From contig QILZ01000256.1 of assembly GCA_003233545.1 (NCBI GenBank), positions 1-13,263 on the forward strand: a DNA stretch of 13,263 nt, read 5' to 3'. Below, piece after piece: positions 1-6,270 of this stretch. A program made the position numbers and the translations under genes. The number at the start of each line of letters is the position of its first letter. Position 1 is the first letter of the stretch. The stretch comes from Spirochaetales bacterium (GTDB lineage: Bacteria; Spirochaetota; Spirochaetia; SZUA-6). Under the pieces are notes generated by a model. It was not told where the DNA came from. It saw nothing but the letters and a program-made list of their open reading frames with translations, and made no database searches.

Positions 1-550
1 CTGTGATTCCTTTAAGAGAATTCTCTTTTACCCCGGCTTTTCCCATGGAGTAAGCTATGTATTCTTCTACGGGATTAACTATAAGGAGCTCACCTTTACT
101 GCTGTGCGAAAGTTTTTCCCTGCCGTAGTATATTTCCCGAATTCTCGTAAACCCTCCGAGAGGTCCGGAATCCAATCCGATAGCCCGTACAACGGGTACC
201 GTTATTTTTAGTCCTATGTATTCCAGCGGGTTGTGAGAAGCAGTTATGGTTAATCCCATTGTTTTCGGATGTTCTAATGATGTTTTAAGTGCAAAGTAAT
301 AGCTCATAGGCGTGCTTGCCGGATCCGTACAGAGATATACTTTAAAGCCGGAATCCACCCCGGTATCCGCGGCAATTTCCATTACTTCCCCCGCACCAAG
401 TCTTGCGTCTCTTGTAATGGTAACGGTATTCACCCCTAATTCTCTGCCGTAAATATAAACGGATTCAAGAAATCGAATAATTTCCCGTTTTGAGAATTCG
501 CCCGTTTCCCATCTTGCATCATAAACTTTTATCGGGTCATGATTTTCCAT
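1..550 (-). CDS. Alpha-D-phosphohexomutase (phosphoglucomutase/phosphomannomutase family), N-terminal part
   Basis: The reading frame is open from an ATG at 550 to the left edge, giving 183 codons, so the C-terminal half or more lies outside the window. The enzymes of this superfamily interconvert sugar 1- and 6-phosphates in the cytoplasm through a phosphoserine. The motif TASHNP (residues 103-108) is the family's active-site loop, with the catalytic Ser105. RDARLGAGE (47-55) corresponds to the family's GRDTR segment, and STP (79-81) sits in domain I. GGAGA (555-560) lies 5-6 nt before the ATG. The gene follows the ROK repressor by 47 bp on the same strand and is probably the third gene of the xylA operon. 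Whether it acts on glucose, mannose or pentose phosphate cannot be told, because the specificity loops are missing. The family call is secure. Confidence 0.9.
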   Translation of the reverse strand, partial: MENHDPIKVYDARWETGEFSKREIIRFLESVYIYGRELGVNTVTITRDARLGAGEVMEIAADTGVDSGFKVYLCTDPASTPMSYYFALKTSLEHPKTMGLTITASHNPLEYIGLKITVPVVRAIGLDSGPLGGFTRIREIYYGREKLSHSSKGELLIVNPVEEYIAYSMGKAGVKENSLKGIT

Positions 551-597
551 ATTAATCTCCGTCTTTTTTTATTTTTTATGGTTCGGTATAAATCTAT

Positions 598-1806
598 TTA
601 AATAATTTTATTATTACCGTAGAATAACTTCTGAAAAGGAAGCAGCGCCGCACCTATTAAAGATGCATCTTCCCTTAGATGCGACAGTAGTATCTGTAAG
701 TCACCCTTGTTATAAAAGCCGTTATTTTTAAAGATTCTTTCCTGCAGAGGTTCTATCAGCATGGAGTTGAATTCGCTTATTTCGCCGCCTATAATAATAT
801 AGTGGGGATCAAAACTCAGTATTATGTTATTTATTCCAAGTGCAAGGTAATCGAGGTACTCATCCCATATTTCGACAGCTTCAGGATTCCGGGATTTTAA
901 TTTTTCCAGGAATTGTTTCGTGTCTGTGATTTTCCGCTCTGACTGTTTATTAAATTTTCTGATTAATGCTCCCGATGCCGCATAGATTTCCCAGCAGTCC
1001 TTTCTCCCGCAGGTACATTGAACGCCATTAGATGCAACTGTCATATGTCCCACTTCACCGGCCCTTCTGTTATTTCCTTTATAGATATGTCCCCGTACGA
1101 TTAAACCGGCACCTATTCCCCTGTTAACGGAAAGATAAACGAGGTTGTGTTTATGCTGTGCAGTGCCGAATACCAGTTCTCCGTAAGACGCTGCATTTGC
1201 CTCGTTTTCCACAAAAATCGGGAAAGGAAATAAATTTTCATAGTTCTTAAAATTTACGTTTTTCATCCCAAGTGAAGCGGCAAGATTCGGTGCAAGCTCA
1301 AGAATTTTTTTGCTTTCATTGACCGGGCCGGGAAGTGCAAATCCTATACCCAGGATATTTTTTACCTTTATACTATTTCTCTCTGTAATATCTTCCGTTA
1401 AGTCTTTAAGATAGTACATTATTTCATTAACGGAAGAGAATTTGTTGTAATCGAATATTTCCTGATCCTTTACTTCGGCATCGAGGTTTATAAGAACAAT
1501 CTTTATCTTATTGCTGGCGGTTAAGTGATTGGATGCAAAATCCACTCCGAAGGCGTATCTCGCATCAGGAAGAAATCTGATTATCATTGGTTTTCTACCG
1601 CCTGTTGAATCTGCCACACCTGCTTCTTCTGCCAGACCGTATTCGATGAGGCGGTTAATATTTCCCGTTACTGTGGTAATGCTTATTCGTGTTATTTTTG
1701 AAATTTCCTGTTTACTCAGCTCTCTTCTTTTAATAAGAAGATGAAGTATTCTCCGGTTGTTTGCGTCTTTGATTTTTTCCTGATCGGGATTTACAATCTT
1801 AGCCAT
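598..1806 (-). CDS. ROK-family transcriptional repressor (XylR-like)
   Basis: This 402-residue protein has the standard ROK repressor layout. A winged helix-turn-helix lies at about 15-62 (ILHLLIKRRELSKQEISKIT, then a TTVTGNINRL recognition region), followed by the linker TGGRKP (68-73) and a sugar-kinase-like domain from about residue 84. The zinc site is present: H254 in GEVGHM, then C264, C266 and C271 in CTCGRKDC. The first phosphate-binding loop, DxGGT in ROK kinases, reads DFASNH (89-94), so ATP binding is probably lost and a sensor role is favoured over a kinase role. The start has GGAGA at 1813-1817. The gene lies 63 bp downstream of xylA on the same strand, which by family precedent points to xylose-responsive repression of xylA and perhaps of the divergent transporter. 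The ligand is inferred from context only. Confidence 0.88.
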   Translation of the reverse strand: MAKIVNPDQEKIKDANNRRILHLLIKRRELSKQEISKITRISITTVTGNINRLIEYGLAEEAGVADSTGGRKPMIIRFLPDARYAFGVDFASNHLTASNKIKIVLINLDAEVKDQEIFDYNKFSSVNEIMYYLKDLTEDITERNSIKVKNILGIGFALPGPVNESKKILELAPNLAASLGMKNVNFKNYENLFPFPIFVENEANAASYGELVFGTAQHKHNLVYLSVNRGIGAGLIVRGHIYKGNNRRAGEVGHMTVASNGVQCTCGRKDCWEIYAASGALIRKFNKQSERKITDTKQFLEKLKSRNPEAVEIWDEYLDYLALGINNIILSFDPHYIIIGGEISEFNSMLIEPLQERIFKNNGFYNKGDLQILLSHLREDASLIGAALLPFQKLFYGNNKII

Positions 1807-1836
1807 AGTCTTTCTCCGTTTTTTCTGCAGTACATT

Positions 1837-1860
1837 CTACATAGAAACTTGAATCTCCTT
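1837..1860 (-). promoter_or_regulatory. SD followed by an ATG-TAG start-stop in the xylA-ROK gap
   Basis: Read on the minus strand, AAGGAGA (1860-1854) is followed 11 nt later by ATG (1842-1840) and at once by TAG (1839-1837). The true start of the ROK gene, with its own GGAGA, is 36 nt further on. The element could be a minimal translated unit, an mRNA-stabilising ribosome site, or chance. The SD-to-ATG spacing is longer than ideal. Confidence 0.35.
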
Positions 1861-1869
1861 CAATAGCTA

Positions 1870-3183
1870 TTATAGAATATATCTGTTTACTACAGCTTCT
1901 AAAAGTTCCTGCCTGCCGGAAGTGTTAATTATACGATCGTGTTGTAATGCATATTCTTCCAGTTCCTTTAATCCGGCTTTGTCTTCTACTATGTCTTTTC
2001 CTATACCGCTGCTGTAGCTTGAATATCTTTCCCGGATAAAATCTTCCAGTTCACCATCGTTAAGCATTTTATATGCTGCTTCCAGCCCCTTTGCGTATGT
2101 ATCCATCCCCGCTATAAAACATAAAAAGAGATCGGAGGGTTCAAATGACGCCCTTCTCGGTTTGGCATCGAAATTTATGCCCCCGCTGTGCAGACCTCCG
2201 TTCTTCAGGACCTCATACATGGCAAGTGCAGCATTATACACGTCTGTCGGATACTGGTCGGTATCCCATCCTAACAGGAGATCTCCCTGATTTGCATCGA
2301 TACTCCCCAGCATATCGTTTATTCTTGCCAGGTGGAGTTCATGCTGGAAGGTATGTCCTGCAAGTGTTGCATGATTGGATTCTATATTTATCTTAAAATC
2401 CTTATCGAGACCGTACTTTCTTAAAAAAGCCATGACCGAAGCTACATCGAAATCATACTGATGTTTTGTCGGCTCTTTTGGTTTCGGCTCGATTAAAAAC
2501 TGTCCCGTAAAGCCGATTTCCTTTGCATAGTCTACAGCCATCCGGAGTAACCGCGCCTGATTATCCAGTTCAAAGTCCATGTCGGTATTAAGAAGAGTTT
2601 CGTATCCTTCTCTCCCGCCCCAGAATACATAATTGGCGCCGCCGAGTTCTTTTGTTATTTCCATGGCTTTCTTAACCTGTGCGCCTGCATATGCGAAAAC
2701 ATCTGCATTACACGATGTGGCTGCTCCGTGAAGATATCTCGAATTTAAAAACATATTAGCCGTTCCCCATAGAAGCTTAATTCCTGTAGCCTTCATCTGT
2801 TTTCCGATAAGCTCGACGATTATATCCAGATTTTTGTTGGTTTTCTGCAGAGTAGCAGCTTCGGGAGCTGCATCCCTGTCGTGCAGGCAGAAGTAACGAA
2901 TACCAAGTTTCTGCATAAGTTCGAATGCGGCGTCCATTCTTGCCATTGCTTTATCCATAGGATCGGCAAGATTATCCCACGGACGCAGCATGGTTCCTCC
3001 GCCAAAAGGATCCGCCCCTGTTCCCGTTAATGTATGCCAGTAGGCGAGTGAAAATTTAAGATGTTCGTGCATGGTTCCGGAACCGATCTTTTTATCCGCT
3101 TTATAGTATTTAAATGAATAAGGGTTTTTTGAGTTATTCCCTTCATACTCGATGGTTGAAATTTCAGGAAAGTAATCTTTCAT
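1870..3183 (-). CDS. xylA: Xylose isomerase (class II)
   Basis: This cytoplasmic TIM-barrel enzyme interconverts D-xylose and D-xylulose, the first step of bacterial xylose use. At 437 residues it has the usual length of the long class II form. All expected active-site residues are present, at the numbering used for the Thermotoga and Clostridium enzymes: H101 and D104 in HDRD, W139, E232 and K234 in IEPKPKEPTKHQYDFD, E268, H271 in NHATLAGH, D296, D307 and D309 in GWDTDQ, and D339 in NFDAK. Two positions next to catalytic residues differ from the usual sequence: L100 where FCFHDRD is normal, and S269 in IESNHATLA where IEANHATLA is normal. The start has GGAG at 3191-3194, 7 nt before the ATG. 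It is the first gene of the minus-strand operon. No xylulokinase gene is present in the window. Confidence 0.97.
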   Translation of the reverse strand: MKDYFPEISTIEYEGNNSKNPYSFKYYKADKKIGSGTMHEHLKFSLAYWHTLTGTGADPFGGGTMLRPWDNLADPMDKAMARMDAAFELMQKLGIRYFCLHDRDAAPEAATLQKTNKNLDIIVELIGKQMKATGIKLLWGTANMFLNSRYLHGAATSCNADVFAYAGAQVKKAMEITKELGGANYVFWGGREGYETLLNTDMDFELDNQARLLRMAVDYAKEIGFTGQFLIEPKPKEPTKHQYDFDVASVMAFLRKYGLDKDFKINIESNHATLAGHTFQHELHLARINDMLGSIDANQGDLLLGWDTDQYPTDVYNAALAMYEVLKNGGLHSGGINFDAKPRRASFEPSDLFLCFIAGMDTYAKGLEAAYKMLNDGELEDFIRERYSSYSSGIGKDIVEDKAGLKELEEYALQHDRIINTSGRQELLEAVVNRYIL

Positions 3184-3217
3184 CGCTTTACTCCGTTTCT
3201 GTTTATTTTTTTAAGAT

Positions 3218-3246
3218 ATTATAAGTTATATTTTTAACTTTGTCAA
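3218..3246 (-). promoter_or_regulatory. Consensus sigma-70 promoter of the xylA operon
   Basis: On the minus strand TTGACA (3246-3241) and TATAAT (3223-3218) are separated by exactly 17 bp. Both hexamers match the consensus perfectly. Transcription would start near 3211, giving a leader of about 28 nt before the xylA ATG. A promoter this strong for a catabolic gene implies control by repression. Confidence 0.85.
3223..3240. promoter_or_regulatory. Candidate operator, 18-bp inverted repeat in the xylA promoter spacer
   Basis: AAGTTATATTTTTAACTT has perfect 6-bp arms (AAGTTA and TAACTT) around a 6-bp spacer. It fills the stretch between the -35 and -10 of the xylA promoter, a position where a bound protein would block RNA polymerase. 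AT-rich palindromes are typical ROK operators. I find no second copy beside the divergent promoter. Assignment to the ROK protein is inference. Confidence 0.5.
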
Positions 3247-3274
3247 AGCCCTTTTAAAAGACTATTGACAAAGT
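3237..3274. promoter_or_regulatory. Nested palindrome centred between the divergent promoters
   Basis: The arms ACTTTGTCAA (3237-3246) and TTGACAAAGT (3265-3274) are perfect 10-bp inverted repeats. They enclose a second perfect palindrome, CTTTTAAAAG (3251-3260), with the same centre at 3255.5. Each outer arm contains the TTGACA -35 hexamer of one promoter. The central palindrome lies near -45 relative to both predicted start sites. It could be a shared operator, or the arms may match only because both are -35 elements followed by AAGT. Confidence 0.55.
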
Positions 3275-3294
3275 AATGGTGTATGGATTATTAT
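3265..3294 (+). promoter_or_regulatory. Promoter of the PotBCD-like transporter operon
   Basis: TTGACA (3265-3270) is followed after 18 bp by TATTAT (3289-3294). Transcription would start near 3301, about 46 nt before the proposed TTG start of the first permease. It mirrors the xylA promoter with an almost equal distance from the shared centre. Confidence 0.7.
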
Positions 3295-3346
3295 TAGCTG
3301 ATTTTGAAAAAATATCGTTGAAATGTATTAAATGAGAGGTGTTTTT

Positions 3347-4222
3347 TTGCAGAGACAGAGTTTCCGTGTTATGCATCCCGGGATAGCAAGGGCAATAGAC
3401 AGTATATGGGTGGTTCCCTTTTTTCTTTTTTGCATTATCTTTGAGATTATTCCCATAATTGTTCTTATTAAAGATAGTTTTATCGGCCCTTCGGGAGCCT
3501 TTACACTGGTGAATTATGCAGGTTTAAAAAGGCCTGTTTATATGCTCTCGTTCTGGAACAGTATCCGCTTGTCTGCAATTACCGCTTTTTTTGGTACCCT
3601 TTTCGGAACTTTTATCGGCTACAGTATATTAAAAACAAAAACAAAATGGCTTAAAGAGCTTCTCACGGCCCTGGCAAATGTTACAACCAATTTTGCAGGC
3701 GCTCCGCTTGCCTTTGCATTTATAATTATACTCGGAGAAAATGGTGTTGTGACCTTAATCTTTGCACGGATATTAAATCTACACCTTTACCCGTATTTTC
3801 AAATTTATTCATATGCAGGTCTGGTTGTCGCATATACCTATTTTCAGCTTCCGCTGATGATACTCTTAATAATTCCTTCTTTTGCAGGTCTTCAGAAGGA
3901 GTGGAGAGAGGCCGCCATTAATATGGGTGCCACAACCTATATTTACTGGAGGTATATCGGATTTCCCTTATTGGCGCCCTCGCTTATAGCAGGTTTTGTA
4001 CTGCTGTTTGCAAATGCATACGGAGCATATGCCACCGCCTACACGCTTGTGGCTTCGAATTTGATGCTTGTTACTACGCAGATTGCTTTTGTTGTTAAAG
4101 GTGAGGTTGTTCATAACCCGGCTCTTGCCAAAGCTATGGCAGCTGTCTCACTTCTTATTATGGGCCTGTGCATAGCAATATATAAGATTGCAATAAATCA
4201 TGCAGCCGGAGCGGAAAAATGA
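3347..4222 (+). CDS. ABC transporter permease, PotB/AfuB-like
   Basis: This inner-membrane importer subunit has about six hydrophobic segments and a cytoplasmic EAA loop, EAAINMG, at about residues 188-194 of the form starting here. The loop couples the permease to an ATPase. The pattern FANAYGAYATAY in the next membrane segment resembles the PotB/ThiP/AfuB permeases of polyamine, ferric-iron and phosphonate importers. I chose the TTG at 3347 (291 residues) because AGAGGTG at 3335-3341 sits 5 nt before it. The in-frame ATG at 3332 would add five residues but has no Shine-Dalgarno sequence upstream. The 3' end overlaps the next permease by 4 nt (ATGA). The neighbour xylA suggests a sugar-linked role, but the family gives no substrate. 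Confidence 0.85.
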   Translation: MQRQSFRVMHPGIARAIDSIWVVPFFLFCIIFEIIPIIVLIKDSFIGPSGAFTLVNYAGLKRPVYMLSFWNSIRLSAITAFFGTLFGTFIGYSILKTKTKWLKELLTALANVTTNFAGAPLAFAFIIILGENGVVTLIFARILNLHLYPYFQIYSYAGLVVAYTYFQLPLMILLIIPSFAGLQKEWREAAINMGATTYIYWRYIGFPLLAPSLIAGFVLLFANAYGAYATAYTLVASNLMLVTTQIAFVVKGEVVHNPALAKAMAAVSLLIMGLCIAIYKIAINHAAGAEK

Positions 4223-5016
4223 AAGATAATATTATCTCTAAAATAATATTTCTTTTATTATTTGTAGTTTATATGCTTATTCCCGTTCTTGCCACATACA
4301 TGTTTTCCATTGCCGTAAGATGGGATAGAACCATTCTACCGGAAGGTTATACACTGGAGTGGTATTTAAGAACTTTTCAGCATCCGTATTTTATAATCGC
4401 ACTTAAAAATTCTTTGCTTCTTGCGTCCTATACGGTAATGGTCGACCTCATACTAATCATTCCTGCTGCATATACGGCTCATACCCGCCTGCCCTGGGTA
4501 AAACTGCAGATGGATTTGTTAACAATTCTGCCCTTCGGTATTCCCCGTGTTGTACTTGCTCTTGCGCTTATTGCGGTATTTACCGTTCCTCCCATAGCAA
4601 GATCACCGTTTTTGCTTGTAAGTGCATGTTCTGTTTTTTCGATGCCCTATATGTACAGGCCCATTGCCAATTCTCTGGAAGCGATGGATCTGCGCACCAT
4701 TAATGATGCAGCCCGGCTTCAGGGAGCGAATTCACGGCAGATTCTTCTATATATCATAGGTCCAAATATTTTGATGGGAGTGGTAAACGGGAGTCTTCTT
4801 GTTTTTTCGGCAATATTTGCAGAATATACACTGGCAGTTTTAATCACAGGTGCAAGGTTTAAAACTCTGCCCATGCTTCTCGTCGAGTTTACACGAAGAG
4901 ATGGGAGAATTGCTTCTGCAATTACTGTTGTAGCCTTTACTATCGCCATGCTCCTTTCTATTACTATTATTTTTATTGCAAGGGAGAGGCAGAAGGTGCA
5001 GAGAATAAAGCGGTAG
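4219..5016 (+). CDS. ABC transporter permease, PotC/AfuB-like
   Basis: This 265-residue inner-membrane protein is the likely heterodimer partner of the preceding permease. It has about six hydrophobic segments and an EAA-type loop, NDAARLQGAN (162-171), followed by FAEYTLAVLI (200-209), a pattern seen in PotC-type permeases. The start ATG overlaps the previous stop as ATGA, with GGAG at 4208-4211, so translation is probably coupled. The C-terminus is short and basic. An 88-nt gap with an unusual ribosome-binding element separates it from the binding-protein gene. Confidence 0.85.
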   Translation: MKDNIISKIIFLLLFVVYMLIPVLATYMFSIAVRWDRTILPEGYTLEWYLRTFQHPYFIIALKNSLLLASYTVMVDLILIIPAAYTAHTRLPWVKLQMDLLTILPFGIPRVVLALALIAVFTVPPIARSPFLLVSACSVFSMPYMYRPIANSLEAMDLRTINDAARLQGANSRQILLYIIGPNILMGVVNGSLLVFSAIFAEYTLAVLITGARFKTLPMLLVEFTRRDGRIASAITVVAFTIAMLLSITIIFIARERQKVQRIKR

Positions 5017-5033
5017 AACTGTCTGTTTCAAAA

Positions 5034-5055
5034 AAGGAGGTGGTACAGTATGTAA
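5034..5055 (+). promoter_or_regulatory. Perfect Shine-Dalgarno with an ATG-TAA start-stop
   Basis: AAGGAGGTG (5034-5042) matches the 16S anti-SD completely and is the strongest SD in the window. Seven nt later comes ATG (5050-5052), followed directly by TAA (5053-5055). The binding-protein gene starts 50 nt further on with its own AAGGGGGA. A small AT-rich hairpin, GATAAA (5058-5063) pairing with TTTATC (5069-5074), follows. Known parallels are STAB-SD sites, which stabilise processed mRNA in Bacillus, and AUG-stop minimal ORFs. The placement fits a need for more binding protein than permease. Confidence 0.5.
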
Positions 5056-5104
5056 AAGATAAATTATTTTTATCAAATCAATTTTAAAAAGCAAGGGGGA
5101 TAAA

Positions 5105-6196
5105 ATGAAAAAGATTTTGATTGGTTTTATTATTTTAGTAATGATTGTGGGAACAGGTTCGGTTGTTTTTGCCGGGGGAACTAAAGAGGTAAAAAGCACT
5201 GCGGCACTGCCTGTTAAAACTACTAATATGGATGATCTTATAACCAGAGCTAAAAAGGAAGGAGTTCTTGTATCCTACGGACTTCCTGATGACTGGGTTA
5301 ATTACGGCGGTATAATGAAGATCATGAGAGACAAATACGGCATAAAGGATATGGATACGGATATGGGAAGCGGTACGATTATTTCCACGCTGAAGTCCGA
5401 AAAGAATGCCCCGGTAGCGGATTCCACAGACCTCGGTTTTAACTTTGCTACGGTCATAACGGCGGAAGGTCTTTCCCAACCCTATAAGAATCAGCATTGG
5501 GATGAAATACCTGCTTTTGCAAAGGACCCGAACGGTTTATGGTCTGCGGCATACTGGGGTACGATCGCCTTTACAGTAAATACGGATATCGTAAAGAATA
5601 TCCCAAAGACATGGGAAGATCTTTTAAAACCTGAGTATAAGAATATGGTCTGCATAAAGGACCCCAGGGAATCGGGTACAGCGAATATGATGGTTCTCGC
5701 TGCGGCATATGCCAACGGCGGAAGCGTGAACAATATACAGCCCGGAATCGAATACTTTAAGAAGTTAAAGAAAGCCGGGAATATTAAACCTGTAAGACCC
5801 AGTACGTCTGCTATCCAGAAGGGAGAAGCTCCGATATCAATATTCTGGGATTTTGACGGATTATCAAAAAAATATTCTCTCGGAATGGATTCGTTGAAAA
5901 TCGTTATACCTCAGGATGGTACTGTTGCTGGTATGTATATTCAATTTATAACTGCGGGCGCACCGCATCCATATGCCGCGAGGCTGTTGCTGGAAACAGA
6001 GTATTCGGATGCCGGACAGATAGAGTATGCAAAGGGGTTTGTCCATCCGATAAGGAAAAGTGTAAAAATTCCTGCCGACCTGGCGGCAAAATTTCCTCCT
6101 GCCGAAGTTGTCAAGTTTGTAAAAGATGCATCTGTCCTGGGGAAGGCGGCAAAAGCTATCGCTACGGGATGGGATAAAGTGGCGGCAATCCAGTAA
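5105..6196 (+). CDS. Periplasmic solute-binding protein, AfuA/PotD-like
   Basis: This 363-residue secreted protein should capture the substrate for the two permeases upstream. A signal peptide (lysines at 2-3, hydrophobic core 4-20) probably ends at VFA, residue 23, giving a mature start GGTKE. There is no lipobox cysteine. The body follows the type 2 binding-protein plan: GSGTIISTLKSEK and the TDLGF that follows resemble the GGGGELLARIKAE...DVVW region of iron and phosphonate binders. IAFTVNTDIVKNIPKTWEDL and the DPRESGTA segment match the conserved middle, and QDGTVAGMYIQFITAGAPHP the late hinge region. The start has AAGGGGGA at 5093-5100. The substrate is unknown: iron, polyamine, phosphonate and organic acid are all family possibilities, and the xylA neighbourhood hints at a sugar-derived compound. 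Confidence 0.86.
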   Translation: MKKILIGFIILVMIVGTGSVVFAGGTKEVKSTAALPVKTTNMDDLITRAKKEGVLVSYGLPDDWVNYGGIMKIMRDKYGIKDMDTDMGSGTIISTLKSEKNAPVADSTDLGFNFATVITAEGLSQPYKNQHWDEIPAFAKDPNGLWSAAYWGTIAFTVNTDIVKNIPKTWEDLLKPEYKNMVCIKDPRESGTANMMVLAAAYANGGSVNNIQPGIEYFKKLKKAGNIKPVRPSTSAIQKGEAPISIFWDFDGLSKKYSLGMDSLKIVIPQDGTVAGMYIQFITAGAPHPYAARLLLETEYSDAGQIEYAKGFVHPIRKSVKIPADLAAKFPPAEVVKFVKDASVLGKAAKAIATGWDKVAAIQ

Positions 6197-6236
6197 TTTA
6201 GTGTAACTAAAAAACATCTAAAGAATAGAAGGATAA

Positions 6237-6270
6237 GGCGGTATGGATAATTATGATAATCTGTACCGCC
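6237..6270. terminator. Possible weak bidirectional terminator
   Basis: GGCGGTA (6237-6243) and TACCGCC (6264-6270) are perfect 7-bp inverted repeats with a 20-nt AT-rich loop. They lie between the end of the binding-protein gene and the end of the convergent ATPase pseudogene, whose stop codon falls inside the loop. No clean T-tract follows on the plus strand. On the minus strand the following bases are T/C-rich. The role is uncertain. Confidence 0.35.

Noticed and set aside
3184..3331. A riboswitch or small RNA in the divergent intergenic region
   Set aside because: The predicted leaders are about 28 and 46 nt, too short for known riboswitches, and the inverted repeats overlap promoter elements, so operators explain them better.
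5105..5175. Lipoprotein assignment for the two binding proteins
   Set aside because: Neither signal peptide contains a cysteine near the cleavage region (VFA-GGTKE and AVFA-AAP), so signal peptidase I processing is expected.
4840..5199. Minus-strand 119-codon frame across the permease-binding protein gap
   Set aside because: It overlaps two well-supported plus-strand genes, is low-complexity in places and shows no recognisable domain.
6197..6211. TTTAGT-GTA-ACTAAA hairpin directly after the binding-protein stop as a terminator
   Set aside because: The stem is six AT-rich pairs and an A-run rather than a T-run follows, so it does not fit an intrinsic terminator on the plus strand.
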